In this document: positions 1 through 8,137 of the stretch, piece after piece
Numbering within the stretch: position 1 is the first letter of the stretch
Layout: the number at the start of each line of letters is the position of its first letter
DNA from: an uncultured Granulosicoccaceae bacterium
GTDB taxonomy: Bacteria; Pseudomonadota; Gammaproteobacteria; Granulosicoccales; Granulosicoccaceae
DNA: 64,000 nucleotides
Assembly: GCA_937998875.1 (NCBI GenBank)
Contig: CALLBO010000009.1
Location: forward strand, 124,001-188,000
Direction: 5' to 3'
The notes under the pieces: generated by a model
Told to the model about the DNA's origin: nothing
Database searches by the model: none
The model's input: only the letters and a program-made list of their open reading frames with translations
Position numbers and translations under genes: made by a program

Positions 1-2
1 AG

Positions 3-983
3 ACTATTTATATTGAAGAAGAAATTCTGGATCATCCGCGAGTACTGAGCATTTGTGATCGATTTCCAAAGGCAACAACAATAACGTGTGAGCGATACAC
101 CAGCGTATTCAATAGCAACTCACAGAATTTCCGGCTGCAGAAAAAGAATCCGGCACTGATTCTGGCAAAAAAATACAACAAGCACGTGCTACCCACGCCG
201 CCTGGCTACGGTATTGGCAGTGATCGAAACTACTACTTCTCGCATATGCTCAACTGCCTCTACGACTGCCGCTATTGCTTTCTTCAGGGTATGTTTCGCT
301 CAGCCAACTATTTGGTATTTGTTAACTATGAAGATTTTTTCGATCAGATTGAGACAACAGCATCCGAGTCCTCAGCAGATGACACTTGGTTTTTCTCCGG
401 CTACGATTGCGACAGCCTGGCTATGGAACCAGTAACAGGTTTTATGAACGAAGCAATCGACTGCTTCTCGTCGCTTAAAAATGCTCAATTGGAGATACGA
501 ACCAAAAGCACGCAAATTCGCTCACTACTAAACCGTGAGCCGATTCCAAATTGCGTCGTCGCGTTCAGTTTTTCTCCGGAAAAAACCGCCAACTCTCTGG
601 AACACGGAGTACCGAGCATTCAAAAGCGTGTCAATGCGATGCAAAGATTACAAGAGAAAGGCTGGAAAACAGGCATACGACTGGATCCGATCGTCTATTC
701 ACAAACCCTTCAAAGTGACTACGCAGAATTACTCGATCATATTTTTTCTGCTGTCGAGGCTGATCGGATACACTCGGCGAGCTATGGAATGTTTCGGCTT
801 CCCAAGCCGTTTTTCAGGAAAATGGTGCGACTGTATCCGGAAGAAAAGCTATTCTCGGCACCGCTTACCGAACATAAAGCCCAGGTATCTTTTGGTGAAG
901 AGGCAGAAAGCACAAGTCTTTCGATAGTCCACTCAGAACTTCTAAAATATGTAGAGGAACAGGTAATTTTTCCGTGCAAATAA
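3..983 (+). CDS. Spore photoproduct lyase-like radical SAM protein (5' truncated)
   Basis: The reading frame is open from base 3, so the start codon lies outside the window; the GTG at 186 is internal. The translated part carries the radical SAM cluster motif CX3CX2C, with cysteine codons at 254, 266 and 275, inside the context LNCLYDCRYCFLQG. It also carries NPALILAKK and TPPGYGIGSDRNYYFSH, which are typical of the SplB family. SplB repairs the thymine dimer called spore photoproduct by radical chemistry in spore formers. Homologues in non-sporulating Gram-negatives exist and their substrate is uncertain. It converges with the binding-protein gene 26 bases downstream. Family assignment is firm; substrate is not. 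Confidence 0.85.
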   Translation, partial: TIYIEEEILDHPRVLSICDRFPKATTITCERYTSVFNSNSQNFRLQKKNPALILAKKYNKHVLPTPPGYGIGSDRNYYFSHMLNCLYDCRYCFLQGMFRSANYLVFVNYEDFFDQIETTASESSADDTWFFSGYDCDSLAMEPVTGFMNEAIDCFSSLKNAQLEIRTKSTQIRSLLNREPIPNCVVAFSFSPEKTANSLEHGVPSIQKRVNAMQRLQEKGWKTGIRLDPIVYSQTLQSDYAELLDHIFSAVEADRIHSASYGMFRLPKPFFRKMVRLYPEEKLFSAPLTEHKAQVSFGEEAESTSLSIVHSELLKYVEEQVIFPCK

Positions 984-1009
984 TATAAAAAAGAGCCAGG
1001 TGAGGCTAC

Positions 1010-2140
1010 TCAAAATCCTGCTGTTTTGATCGATCCGGATTTTTCAATATACTCGCTAAACTTTTTTTCAATTCCAGATCCCATCTCACGCCACCACTTA
1101 TTGTTACCCCAGAAAAAAGACCCGGGCTGAAGATCAACAGGCATAGCCTTTCGATAGACTTTATCTATAAAGTCAACCTGAAGTCGATTAACCGGAGCAT
1201 AGCCCAGAGCAGTGGATAGCTGTACGTTTCGCATCGGTTCCAGCATATATCGAAGAAATTCCAATGACTGCTCTGGTGCGGTAGCACTCAAAGAAGCTTC
1301 AGCGCGTAAACGCTGCTTCGGTACAGTAAGCATGCTCATGTGCGCGATTACATCACTCCATACAACACCATAGTGATCAAAAGGAAGTTCGGATTTTCTC
1401 CTCGCATCAATCCGGCGAACCAGATTGTAGTTAGCAACCATTATAAATCTGACAGCACCCGCATCCAGCAGCTGCAGTGCCTCGTGGTCCGTATCAACCC
1501 AGACAATTTCAGGTTCAATTAGCCTGAGAGTATCCTCAATCTTATCCCACGCGTTCTCTTCAGATAACATCGAATATAGTTCAACTGGCGAGCCACCGGA
1601 CAGCAACAGTATCCACTCAGCAAGCGACCGCGGTGATTTTTTTAAAGCACGCTTACCGGGAAATGCATCAGGATCAAAAAAATCCCTGATCGAGTTCGGC
1701 GCTGGCTGATTAATATACATGGTGGCGTCGAAGGCAATAAAATCTGCCCAGACTGAATGACCAATACCACAGGGGTGCAAACCGTTGCTGACGTAATCCG
1801 AAAATTTATTGCGTTTTGACAGTATTCGATCCAGTGGCAACAGATTTATATCACCGCTCTCACATGCTGCTATCGCATCATGAAGTGACATTTCGACAAT
1901 GTCTGAACGGTATTCCCGATCACCTTGCTGGCCAAGCTTCGGCACAACCTCAAAGTTCAGCTCATGAGAGTGGCTATCATTAAAATGCATCCATAAGGAT
2001 TCACCGTGACCCTTCACGCGACTCTCAACAATCAATCCGGTAGCGTGATGTTCACTTATGTTAGTATTTTTTTGTGCGTGAGCATTGCTGACAACTAAGC
2101 CTAACGTCGCCATTGTCAGCAACAACACTATTTTCTGCAT
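1010..2140 (-). CDS. Periplasmic solute-binding protein, spermidine/putrescine (PotD) type
   Basis: This 376-residue protein starts with a signal peptide of about 22 residues ending AHA before QKNTN, so it is exported to the periplasm. The body contains IAFDATMYINQPAPNSIRDF, FPGKRALKKSP and a C-terminal helix region with LGYAPVNR, which fit the type-1 extracellular solute-binding fold of PotD-like ABC transporters. No permease or ATPase gene is next to it, so it is an orphan component or serves a transporter encoded elsewhere. The ligand cannot be read from the sequence. It lies 137 bases downstream of the HAD gene on the same strand, but I see no functional link to the polysaccharide genes. 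Confidence 0.7.
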   Translation of the reverse strand: MQKIVLLLTMATLGLVVSNAHAQKNTNISEHHATGLIVESRVKGHGESLWMHFNDSHSHELNFEVVPKLGQQGDREYRSDIVEMSLHDAIAACESGDINLLPLDRILSKRNKFSDYVSNGLHPCGIGHSVWADFIAFDATMYINQPAPNSIRDFFDPDAFPGKRALKKSPRSLAEWILLLSGGSPVELYSMLSEENAWDKIEDTLRLIEPEIVWVDTDHEALQLLDAGAVRFIMVANYNLVRRIDARRKSELPFDHYGVVWSDVIAHMSMLTVPKQRLRAEASLSATAPEQSLEFLRYMLEPMRNVQLSTALGYAPVNRLQVDFIDKVYRKAMPVDLQPGSFFWGNNKWWREMGSGIEKKFSEYIEKSGSIKTAGF

Positions 2141-2277
2141 GCTAGTTCTCAGACATTCGGGAGTCTACCCAGAGAAGTTAGCAGTGAATAGAATTACTGC
2201 AAACGCATTCCCGTAAATAGACCTAGTCTGCTGAACTCTCAAAGCAGTGGTGTATGCCCCCGCTCACACCAGCTTAC

Positions 2278-2952
2278 CTAACGCCAGTACAGAACCGGGT
2301 ATCCCAGCTCCCTGGCACGGGAAGCAGCCGAAGCGGAGGGATCAATTACGAACGCCTGGTTTGCCAATGAAAACATCGGCAAGTCAACTAAGTCATCACT
2401 ATAGGCAAGCTCGATGTCATCCCACTGCTCAGCTTCGCACAGTTGTTGAATCCGATTTGCTTTCTCATCACCCAGGCAGTTTTTACCGTCAAGTGCACCG
2501 ATAATCCTGCCGCTCGCATCGAGCTTCGCCTGACTGCACAGCAAATGATCCATACCAAGCTCCGCAAATAGTCGCTCAGCGTAAAAGCCGAAGCTCGCCG
2601 TTGCGAGGATCAGCGTATAACCTTGTACCTTTAATCGATTTAGTTCTGCGAGCGCTTTAGGCTTGATATTGCGCTCAATTGTTCGCGCGCAGAACCGCTC
2701 ACAAAGACTGTCAAACTCAGCCCCACCCAAGCCACCTGCGACCGTACCGAGATATTTGGCCTTCAACCAGTGATTGGAGCGTAAACCGGCCTTATACAAA
2801 CAAAGGTACAGAATCAGCTCACCCCCACGGAGAATTCTGAGCGGCCTTTTTTTTAGACAGAACAATAAAAAATCAACGTAGGTATCTTTGTAGGTAAGCG
2901 TGCCATCAAGATCAAACACTGCAATTTTTTTATCGCCAGAAGATAACCGCAT
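2278..2952 (-). CDS. HAD-IB family phosphatase, probably of the polyprenyl-phospho-ribose/arabinose module
   Basis: This 224-residue protein has intact haloacid dehalogenase motifs. Motif I is FDLDGTL with D14 and D16, motif II is LATAS, a lysine lies in DEKANR, and motif IV is YSDDLVDLPMF near residues 184-194. It is the last gene of a tight minus-strand unit behind DprE2-like and DprE1-like genes. In arabinofuranose-donor synthesis a phosphatase must remove the 5-phosphate from polyprenyl-phospho-5-phosphoribose before epimerisation, and this enzyme is the obvious candidate, especially because the HAD domain fused to the nearby UbiA protein has lost its catalytic residues. The family call is firm and the substrate is inferred from context. 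A serine- or other small-molecule phosphatase role is possible. Confidence 0.85.
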   Translation of the reverse strand: MRLSSGDKKIAVFDLDGTLTYKDTYVDFLLFCLKKRPLRILRGGELILYLCLYKAGLRSNHWLKAKYLGTVAGGLGGAEFDSLCERFCARTIERNIKPKALAELNRLKVQGYTLILATASFGFYAERLFAELGMDHLLCSQAKLDASGRIIGALDGKNCLGDEKANRIQQLCEAEQWDDIELAYSDDLVDLPMFSLANQAFVIDPSASAASRARELGYPVLYWR

Positions 2953-2955
2953 GTT

Positions 2956-3693
2956 TTAAAGTGGTAGCTTTTTAAAGATGAACTCCGGGATACTCTTGAT
3001 TACAAACATGATGTAGCGCCAGAACCAAGGTGTATAGAGAATATTTTTTTTCTTCGTTATCGCGGTATCTATATCAGCTGCGACTTTATCCGCACCGGCC
3101 CAAAGTGCACCTTTTTTAATGTTGCTGGTCATAGGAGTGTCTACAAAACCGGGCTTTATCGTCAGAACATGAACATCGTGTTTCTGCATATCACTTCTTA
3201 AGCCTGCCAGAAAGCTCTCGACTGCACTCTTCGCTGCCCCATAACAATAATTACTCCTGCGACCTCGATCCCCTGCAACGGAACCAATAACAGCCAAAGT
3301 TCCGCCCCCTTGCTTCGCCATCTGCCTTGCAATACGCGAACTCAAAGCCAGGGTACTTGTACCATTCAGGTGAAATTGCTGCATCGCATAGTCAACATCT
3401 TCTGCGCATCGATTTTGATCTGTCAGCACACCATACGAAATTAGCGCACAGTCTATTGATCCCGATTTTGCAATCACTGTCTCTACAAGTTCTGAATGAC
3501 TGATGCTATCTGCAAGATCCGCGGTAATGGTGTCCACATCAGCAGCGCTAATTGTTGAAACATGAGACGCCAACTCAGAAAGTTTCTCGCTGTTGCGGGC
3601 GACTAGAACAATTTTCTCAAACCGGGATGCAACGAGATCGACATACGCGCGAGCAATTCCTGATGTCGCACCCAAAATAAGCAGACTTTTCAT
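2956..3693 (-). CDS. Short-chain dehydrogenase, DprE2-like keto-reductase
   Basis: The 245-residue protein is a classical SDR with the nucleotide motif GATSGIA at residues 8-14, a serine at 138 and the catalytic pair Y151/K155 (YGAAK). The C-terminus is hydrophobic (FWRYIMFVIKSIPEFIF), as expected for an enzyme acting on a membrane lipid. Its ATG overlaps the stop of the DprE1-like gene by four bases, implying translational coupling. DprE2 reduces the 2-keto intermediate produced by DprE1, turning polyprenyl-phospho-ribose into polyprenyl-phospho-arabinose. Assignment rests on this coupling more than on any residue unique to DprE2; other SDR functions cannot be excluded from sequence alone. 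Confidence 0.8.
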   Translation of the reverse strand: MKSLLILGATSGIARAYVDLVASRFEKIVLVARNSEKLSELASHVSTISAADVDTITADLADSISHSELVETVIAKSGSIDCALISYGVLTDQNRCAEDVDYAMQQFHLNGTSTLALSSRIARQMAKQGGGTLAVIGSVAGDRGRRSNYCYGAAKSAVESFLAGLRSDMQKHDVHVLTIKPGFVDTPMTSNIKKGALWAGADKVAADIDTAITKKKNILYTPWFWRYIMFVIKSIPEFIFKKLPL

Positions 3694-4973
3694 GCGCCTT
3701 GAACCCTTTGCCAGAAAGTGGAGGTGTAAGCTGGATCGATATGCGGAGTGAACTCAGAGAGTCGCGGAAAGGACTTCTCAAACGTAGCGGTACTCATCGT
3801 TGCATCCTTGGCCGGATAAATCGCCCCCTCTGCCTCTACAATCATTTGTTCAAGAGTTGACAGCAATTCTGTTGTTCTTCTTCCACGATTGGGGAAATCC
3901 AGTGCAAGCGTTACCCCCGGTCTACAAAAGGATAGTATCGCTGGCGAAGTTTTATCACCCATTGTTTTCAGAACCGACAAGAAAGATCCTTGCTTGTCAG
4001 TAGATACTTTCTTTAGCACCTGCGTGAGAACATCAGCATTTTCGAACGGTACAACGCATTGGAATTGATAAAAGCCCCGCCGGCCGTATATCCGATTCCA
4101 GTCCAGCAGTGAATCAAGCGGATAGAAGAACTTTGCAATAGTCTCGTCATACTCCCGAACTCCGCGATGACTGCGCAAATAGAAATAATTAAACAGTCTT
4201 AGGCTCAATTGATTCACCAACGGAAATCCCGCACCTACTATCACCGGCACACTGCGAGCGTTATCACCGAGAGAGTCATTTAGATTGCCGCGCTCTCCAT
4301 GCCGCCCCCTGAAGAAAACACCGCGACCCGCAATATTGAGACAATCTACCCAGGATACGCAGTATTCGTGCGTCCTTTCAGACTCTTGTGAGAGCGAGAT
4401 AAATTCGTCGTAAGTTTCATACGCAATCGATTCAACTACCATTAACGAGTGTGTAATTTTTTTGAGTGAAAGTTCCACCCAGATAATCGCACCGGTTAAA
4501 CCAAGACCTCCGATAGTCGCTGCGAACAACTCCGGATTCTCGCTTGCACTGCAGGTTAAATCGCTCTCCTGAGACCTTCTCAATCCAAGGCTTTGCACAA
4601 AACAACCAAAGCTTCCAACTTCATGATGGTTCTTTCCGTGAACGTCGTTGGCAACGGCACCACCAATAGTTGCGAATCCAGTCCCCGGGGTTACCGGTAA
4701 AAACCAACCTCGGGGCACGACAAGCTTCGCAAGCTGCCATAAGGTAACCCCGGCTTCGCATCGAATAGTTCCTTCTACAACATCGAAAAAGATAAACTTA
4801 TTCAGGCCGCTCAGCTCAACAACGGTACCGCCATCATTGATGCAAACATCGCCATAACTGCGACGGTTGCCGATAGCCAGCATCTTTTCCCGAGCAGGCA
4901 GCGGATCAGATCGCCAGTCAAGAGTGATACTTGATTGATTGGATCGATACAGATTACCCCACGAATCACTCAC
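3690..4973 (-). CDS. FAD-dependent oxidase, DprE1-like (polyprenylphosphoryl-ribose 2'-oxidase)
   Basis: This 427-residue protein belongs to the vanillyl-alcohol-oxidase/FAD_binding_4 fold. RRSYGD (38-42) and PGTGFATIGGAVANDVHGKN (96-115) followed by HHEVGSFG match the flavin-binding region of mycobacterial DprE1, including the conserved histidine at 112. The C-terminal half keeps FYPLDSLLDWNRIYGRRGFY and an AKD lysine at 389 that aligns with Lys418 of DprE1. The benzothiazinone-target cysteine (Cys387 in M. tuberculosis) aligns with alanine 357 here (TLALDFP). It is coupled to the DprE2-like gene by a four-base overlap. Alditol or gulonolactone oxidases share the fold but lack this gene neighbourhood. 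Confidence 0.85.
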   Translation of the reverse strand: MSDSWGNLYRSNQSSITLDWRSDPLPAREKMLAIGNRRSYGDVCINDGGTVVELSGLNKFIFFDVVEGTIRCEAGVTLWQLAKLVVPRGWFLPVTPGTGFATIGGAVANDVHGKNHHEVGSFGCFVQSLGLRRSQESDLTCSASENPELFAATIGGLGLTGAIIWVELSLKKITHSLMVVESIAYETYDEFISLSQESERTHEYCVSWVDCLNIAGRGVFFRGRHGERGNLNDSLGDNARSVPVIVGAGFPLVNQLSLRLFNYFYLRSHRGVREYDETIAKFFYPLDSLLDWNRIYGRRGFYQFQCVVPFENADVLTQVLKKVSTDKQGSFLSVLKTMGDKTSPAILSFCRPGVTLALDFPNRGRRTTELLSTLEQMIVEAEGAIYPAKDATMSTATFEKSFPRLSEFTPHIDPAYTSTFWQRVQGA

Positions 4974-4997
4974 CGCAGATTCTCGTAGTGCATGATA

Positions 4998-5972
4998 CTA
5001 ACTCTGCGGATTCTTCCAGGAGTCATACGCCGCTATAAGCATTTCTATGTCATCATCCTTCGGCTCCCAGTCAAGTTCCTTTTTGGCCTTCTCCATAGAC
5101 AGAATGCAAGTCTCATCCGCAATCAGATACTGCTCAGGATCGAGTAGTGGCTTATTGATTTTGTCCAGCAGGCCCAACACAAATTTCACCGCAAAAGCCG
5201 GTGTTGGCACAACAATAGATTTGCTGCCGGCAGACTTTATCAATGTGCTTAATAATTTTCGCACTGTGGGGGGATTCAGTGAGCCAACGTTATACGCCTC
5301 GTTGGGAACACCTTTCTCCACTGCGGCGAGACATATGTCTGCACAGTCACTGACTGAAATAAACTGATAGAAATTTCTACCACCCCCAATAGTGGGTACC
5401 GGCAGGTTTTTGTCAATCAACTTAAATAGCGACTCAAGAATGCCGAGTCTGCCCGGACCAATAATTAATCTCGGTCTGAACAAAGTAATGTTAAAACCCC
5501 GCTCTCGATACTCCTCGCAGAGGAGTTCAGACTGATACTTGGCATCCCCATAAGGTCCGAGCGGTATCCGTTCATGAGATTCGGGCCTTGGGTTCTCAAG
5601 AGTATGACCGTACACCATATCTGTGGTGTAGTAGATCACCTTGCGACAGCCGGTCTGGTTTTCCAGGAAATCGAGAAGATTTTTGGTACCTTCGTACAAA
5701 ACACTGAAAAAGTACTCGTGACGATCTGGCCTTTTAATGATCGGAACCAACAATCGTGCAGCGAAGTGATAAACGATGTCATCATCATCAACAGGAACTG
5801 TTGCCAACGCCGCTTCGTCGGTGATATCAATCATCATAAAATCAATATCATCATAGTGAGGTGAGCTGGTTTTTTTTATGTCCAGTGCCAGAACTTTCTC
5901 ACCGCGAGCGACAAGTTTTTTGGCAAGCTCAGTACCGAGGAACCCATCCCCGCCAGTAATAATATGCTTCAA
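4998..5972 (-). CDS. NAD-dependent epimerase/dehydratase (extended SDR)
   Basis: The 324-residue protein has the Rossmann motif GGDGFLG near the N-terminus and TDMVYG plus YGDAKYQSE supplying the Thr/Tyr/Lys catalytic set, so it is an extended SDR acting on a nucleotide- or lipid-linked sugar. It is the first gene of the minus-strand arabinofuranose-like unit, 24 bases upstream of the DprE1-like gene. The classical mycobacterial pathway needs no such epimerase, so it may make a variant sugar or an acceptor nucleotide sugar. The exact substrate is not visible. A 320-base divergent region separates it from the flippase gene. Confidence 0.8.
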   Translation of the reverse strand: MKHIITGGDGFLGTELAKKLVARGEKVLALDIKKTSSPHYDDIDFMMIDITDEAALATVPVDDDDIVYHFAARLLVPIIKRPDRHEYFFSVLYEGTKNLLDFLENQTGCRKVIYYTTDMVYGHTLENPRPESHERIPLGPYGDAKYQSELLCEEYRERGFNITLFRPRLIIGPGRLGILESLFKLIDKNLPVPTIGGGRNFYQFISVSDCADICLAAVEKGVPNEAYNVGSLNPPTVRKLLSTLIKSAGSKSIVVPTPAFAVKFVLGLLDKINKPLLDPEQYLIADETCILSMEKAKKELDWEPKDDDIEMLIAAYDSWKNPQS

Positions 5973-6292
5973 TATTGTGTATCCGGTATTTAGTTATTAA
6001 TGCGGGTGGCTGGCACGCTGGTCGCTATCATTAAACGGAATGTCTGACAATTCAAAAGGACTCCAGGGCTAGTGCACAAGAAAGCACGCTCCGCTGCAGC
6101 TGGCCTTTCAATCTTGTCAATTTATTGGCACACCATACGCGCACGATATTCGAGACTCTAAAGTTAACGAAATTCCGTACCAATAAACACCTCGTCGTCA
6201 GTGCTTGTGCAGACTGATTATGGACGACAAGCTTTACTAGATGTCAACCTAAAGTACAATCCAATGGGTCCTAATTCTGAGCATGTAAAAAG
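5973..6292. other. Divergent intergenic region between the two arms of the arabinofuranose-like module
   Basis: This 320-base stretch has no credible gene and must hold the promoters for the minus-strand epimerase-DprE1-DprE2-HAD unit and the plus-strand flippase-UbiA unit. I could not pick out a convincing -35/-10 pair by eye on either strand. Confidence 0.5.
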
Positions 6293-6658
6293 ATGAAGTA
6301 CATACCGCTAATTCTATTTACAGTGCTAACCAATTTTTTGTCTCAAATCATGCTTAAAAAAGGTATGACGCAGGTTAAATTGGAGTCACTGGGAGCGTCG
6401 AATATTCTACAGGCGTTACCTGGCATCCTTCTGAATTTTTTTGTGATGGGAGGACTATTCGTCATGGTCATTAGCATGGCATCCCACTTATTAGTATTGT
6501 CGAAAGTTGACATAAGTTACGCTTATCCTTTTCTGGGACTATCGTTTGTACTAATCACCGCATGGGGGTATTTTGTACTCTCCGAACCAATCTCGGTTTA
6601 CAAACTGGCCGGGGTTTCACTTATTGTTTGTGGAGTAGTACTAGTTGCTAAATCCTGA
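6293..6658 (+). CDS. Small EamA/SMR-type transporter, ArnE/ArnF-like lipid-linked-sugar flippase
   Basis: This 121-residue protein has four predicted membrane helices and an SMR/EamA half-transporter pattern. LSQIMLKKGM lies in helix 1, VDISYAYPFLGLSFVLIT in helix 3, and the C-terminus is LAGVSLIVCGVVLVAKS. Such small proteins (ArnE/ArnF) flip undecaprenyl-phosphate-aminoarabinose across the inner membrane, working as dimers. Its stop overlaps the start of the UbiA gene by 14 bases, so the two are translationally linked. This makes it a good candidate for flipping the polyprenyl-phospho-pentose produced by its neighbours. That role is inferred from context. Confidence 0.75.
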   Translation: MKYIPLILFTVLTNFLSQIMLKKGMTQVKLESLGASNILQALPGILLNFFVMGGLFVMVISMASHLLVLSKVDISYAYPFLGLSFVLITAWGYFVLSEPISVYKLAGVSLIVCGVVLVAKS

Positions 6659-8051
6659 ATCTAACAATCTGTCAGCATCAGCGTACTCAGTGACTGAGGT
6701 GACTTCACATCAGGCGTCAATTCCACTCATCTGCGCACTGAATGGCGCACTATTAAAAACTGATTTAACCTCAGAGAGGCGGCTGCGAAACTTAAAACAT
6801 AAGCTTGAGCGATTTATGTCGTCAAAGTTGGATAAACAAAGAATAGAGCTAGAGCAAGCGGATACTACTCACAGTGCTTTCAGCATTCCTATCAACGAGG
6901 AAGTGTACCAATTTCTGTCGCTGGAGAAATCTAAGGGCCGTAAGATTTTTCTGGATACCTCAGAATCCATTGAAACTGTCACCGAGATACTGGCCGACCA
7001 AAACCCTTTTGATCAGATCGCTGATTTTTCAAATTCACCACTACCAGATACTTACGACTACATTGGTAATGCTGCAACACCAGAGCAAACAAGGTTGACG
7101 GCTACAAGAAATTACCTTGTTGGATCAGACTCCCCACCCCCCAAAGACTATGCAGGCTACTTCTCAAGTACGTCGCTGGACTTACAACAATCTTTCACAG
7201 CCCTTCGAGCCTATCAATGGCTTAAAAATCTGCTGGTCTTTGTACCGATAGTTACTTCACAACAATTCACTGAGCCGTTGTTGCTGGAGAATGCACTGAT
7301 TATGTTCGCCTGCTTCTCAGCAGTAGCGTCTTTCGGGTACATCGTAAACGACCTGCTTGACCTACAGTCTGACCGGGGGCACCAGTCAAAGCAAAACAGA
7401 CCTTTCGCAAGTGGCGCTTTAAGTGCAAAACAAGGAATGCTGATCGGCGGGTGCCTGCTGTTTATTGCGCTTGCTTGTAGCACATTCCTCCCCACTGCCT
7501 GCTCGTGGATACTACTGGGTTACCTTTTACTTACTACTGTTTACTCAGTCTATCTAAAAACCAAGGTTATGATAGATGTAGTATCTCTCGGTGGACTCTT
7601 TACACTTAGAGTTATTGGCGGGGCTGCAGCGATAGAGACGGAATTATCCTTTTATCTACTCAGCTTCTCGATCTTTCTTTTCTCCAGCCTCGGTATGGTG
7701 AAGCGCTATGCCGAGCTACATAACTTAAAAGTCGCAAATAAACTATCAGCACGAGGCAGAAGCTACCGTGTTGAAGATATGGCACCGGTAAGGATTATCG
7801 GAATATCTTTGGGATATATGAGCGTTTTTATTATGGGGTTGTACATTAACAGCCCGCTAATAACGCAATATTACAGCAACCCAAAGGTCATCTGGCTTCT
7901 GTTACCTCTTCTCACCTACTGGCTGGGAAGACTATGGATTCTTGCAAACCGGGGGGAAGTAAACGAAGACCCGCTTATATTTGCAGTTAAAGACAGAACC
8001 AGTTTACTGGTCGCAGCACTATCGGCAGTGATCTTGCTCATAGCAAACTAG
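6645..8051 (+). CDS. UbiA-family prenyl-phosphate phosphoribosyltransferase with degenerate N-terminal HAD domain
   Basis: The 468-residue protein starts at a TTG inside the 3' end of the flippase gene. Residues about 180-468 form a UbiA membrane domain with NDLLDLQSDRGH followed by KQNRP (near residue 235) and a second motif, KTKVMIDVVSLGG. These resemble mycobacterial decaprenyl-phosphate phosphoribosyltransferase rather than UbiA proper. Residues about 25-145 align with the HAD domain fused to UbiA in related proteins, but the motif DxDGT is replaced by ALNGAL (31-36), LATAS by LDTSE, and the acidic motif IV is lost. I infer that it transfers phosphoribose from PRPP to polyprenyl phosphate while the stand-alone HAD gene supplies the phosphatase. 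Confidence 0.8.
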   Translation: MLNPESNNLSASAYSVTEVTSHQASIPLICALNGALLKTDLTSERRLRNLKHKLERFMSSKLDKQRIELEQADTTHSAFSIPINEEVYQFLSLEKSKGRKIFLDTSESIETVTEILADQNPFDQIADFSNSPLPDTYDYIGNAATPEQTRLTATRNYLVGSDSPPPKDYAGYFSSTSLDLQQSFTALRAYQWLKNLLVFVPIVTSQQFTEPLLLENALIMFACFSAVASFGYIVNDLLDLQSDRGHQSKQNRPFASGALSAKQGMLIGGCLLFIALACSTFLPTACSWILLGYLLLTTVYSVYLKTKVMIDVVSLGGLFTLRVIGGAAAIETELSFYLLSFSIFLFSSLGMVKRYAELHNLKVANKLSARGRSYRVEDMAPVRIIGISLGYMSVFIMGLYINSPLITQYYSNPKVIWLLLPLLTYWLGRLWILANRGEVNEDPLIFAVKDRTSLLVAALSAVILLIAN

Positions 8052-8115
8052 TTGAATCGACTTAAAAAACTAATCAAACTAAGAAAAGCCGTGCTGCCTG
8101 ATTATATCTATTATC

Positions 8116-8135
8116 CGGGCGCACCAATCTGCCCG
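8116..8135. terminator. Weak hairpin between convergent genes
   Basis: CGGGC and GCCCG form a five-base-pair stem with a ten-base loop between the convergent UbiA and OPX genes. There is no clear T-tract, so this is at best a weak terminator. Confidence 0.25.
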
Positions 8136-8137
8136 AA

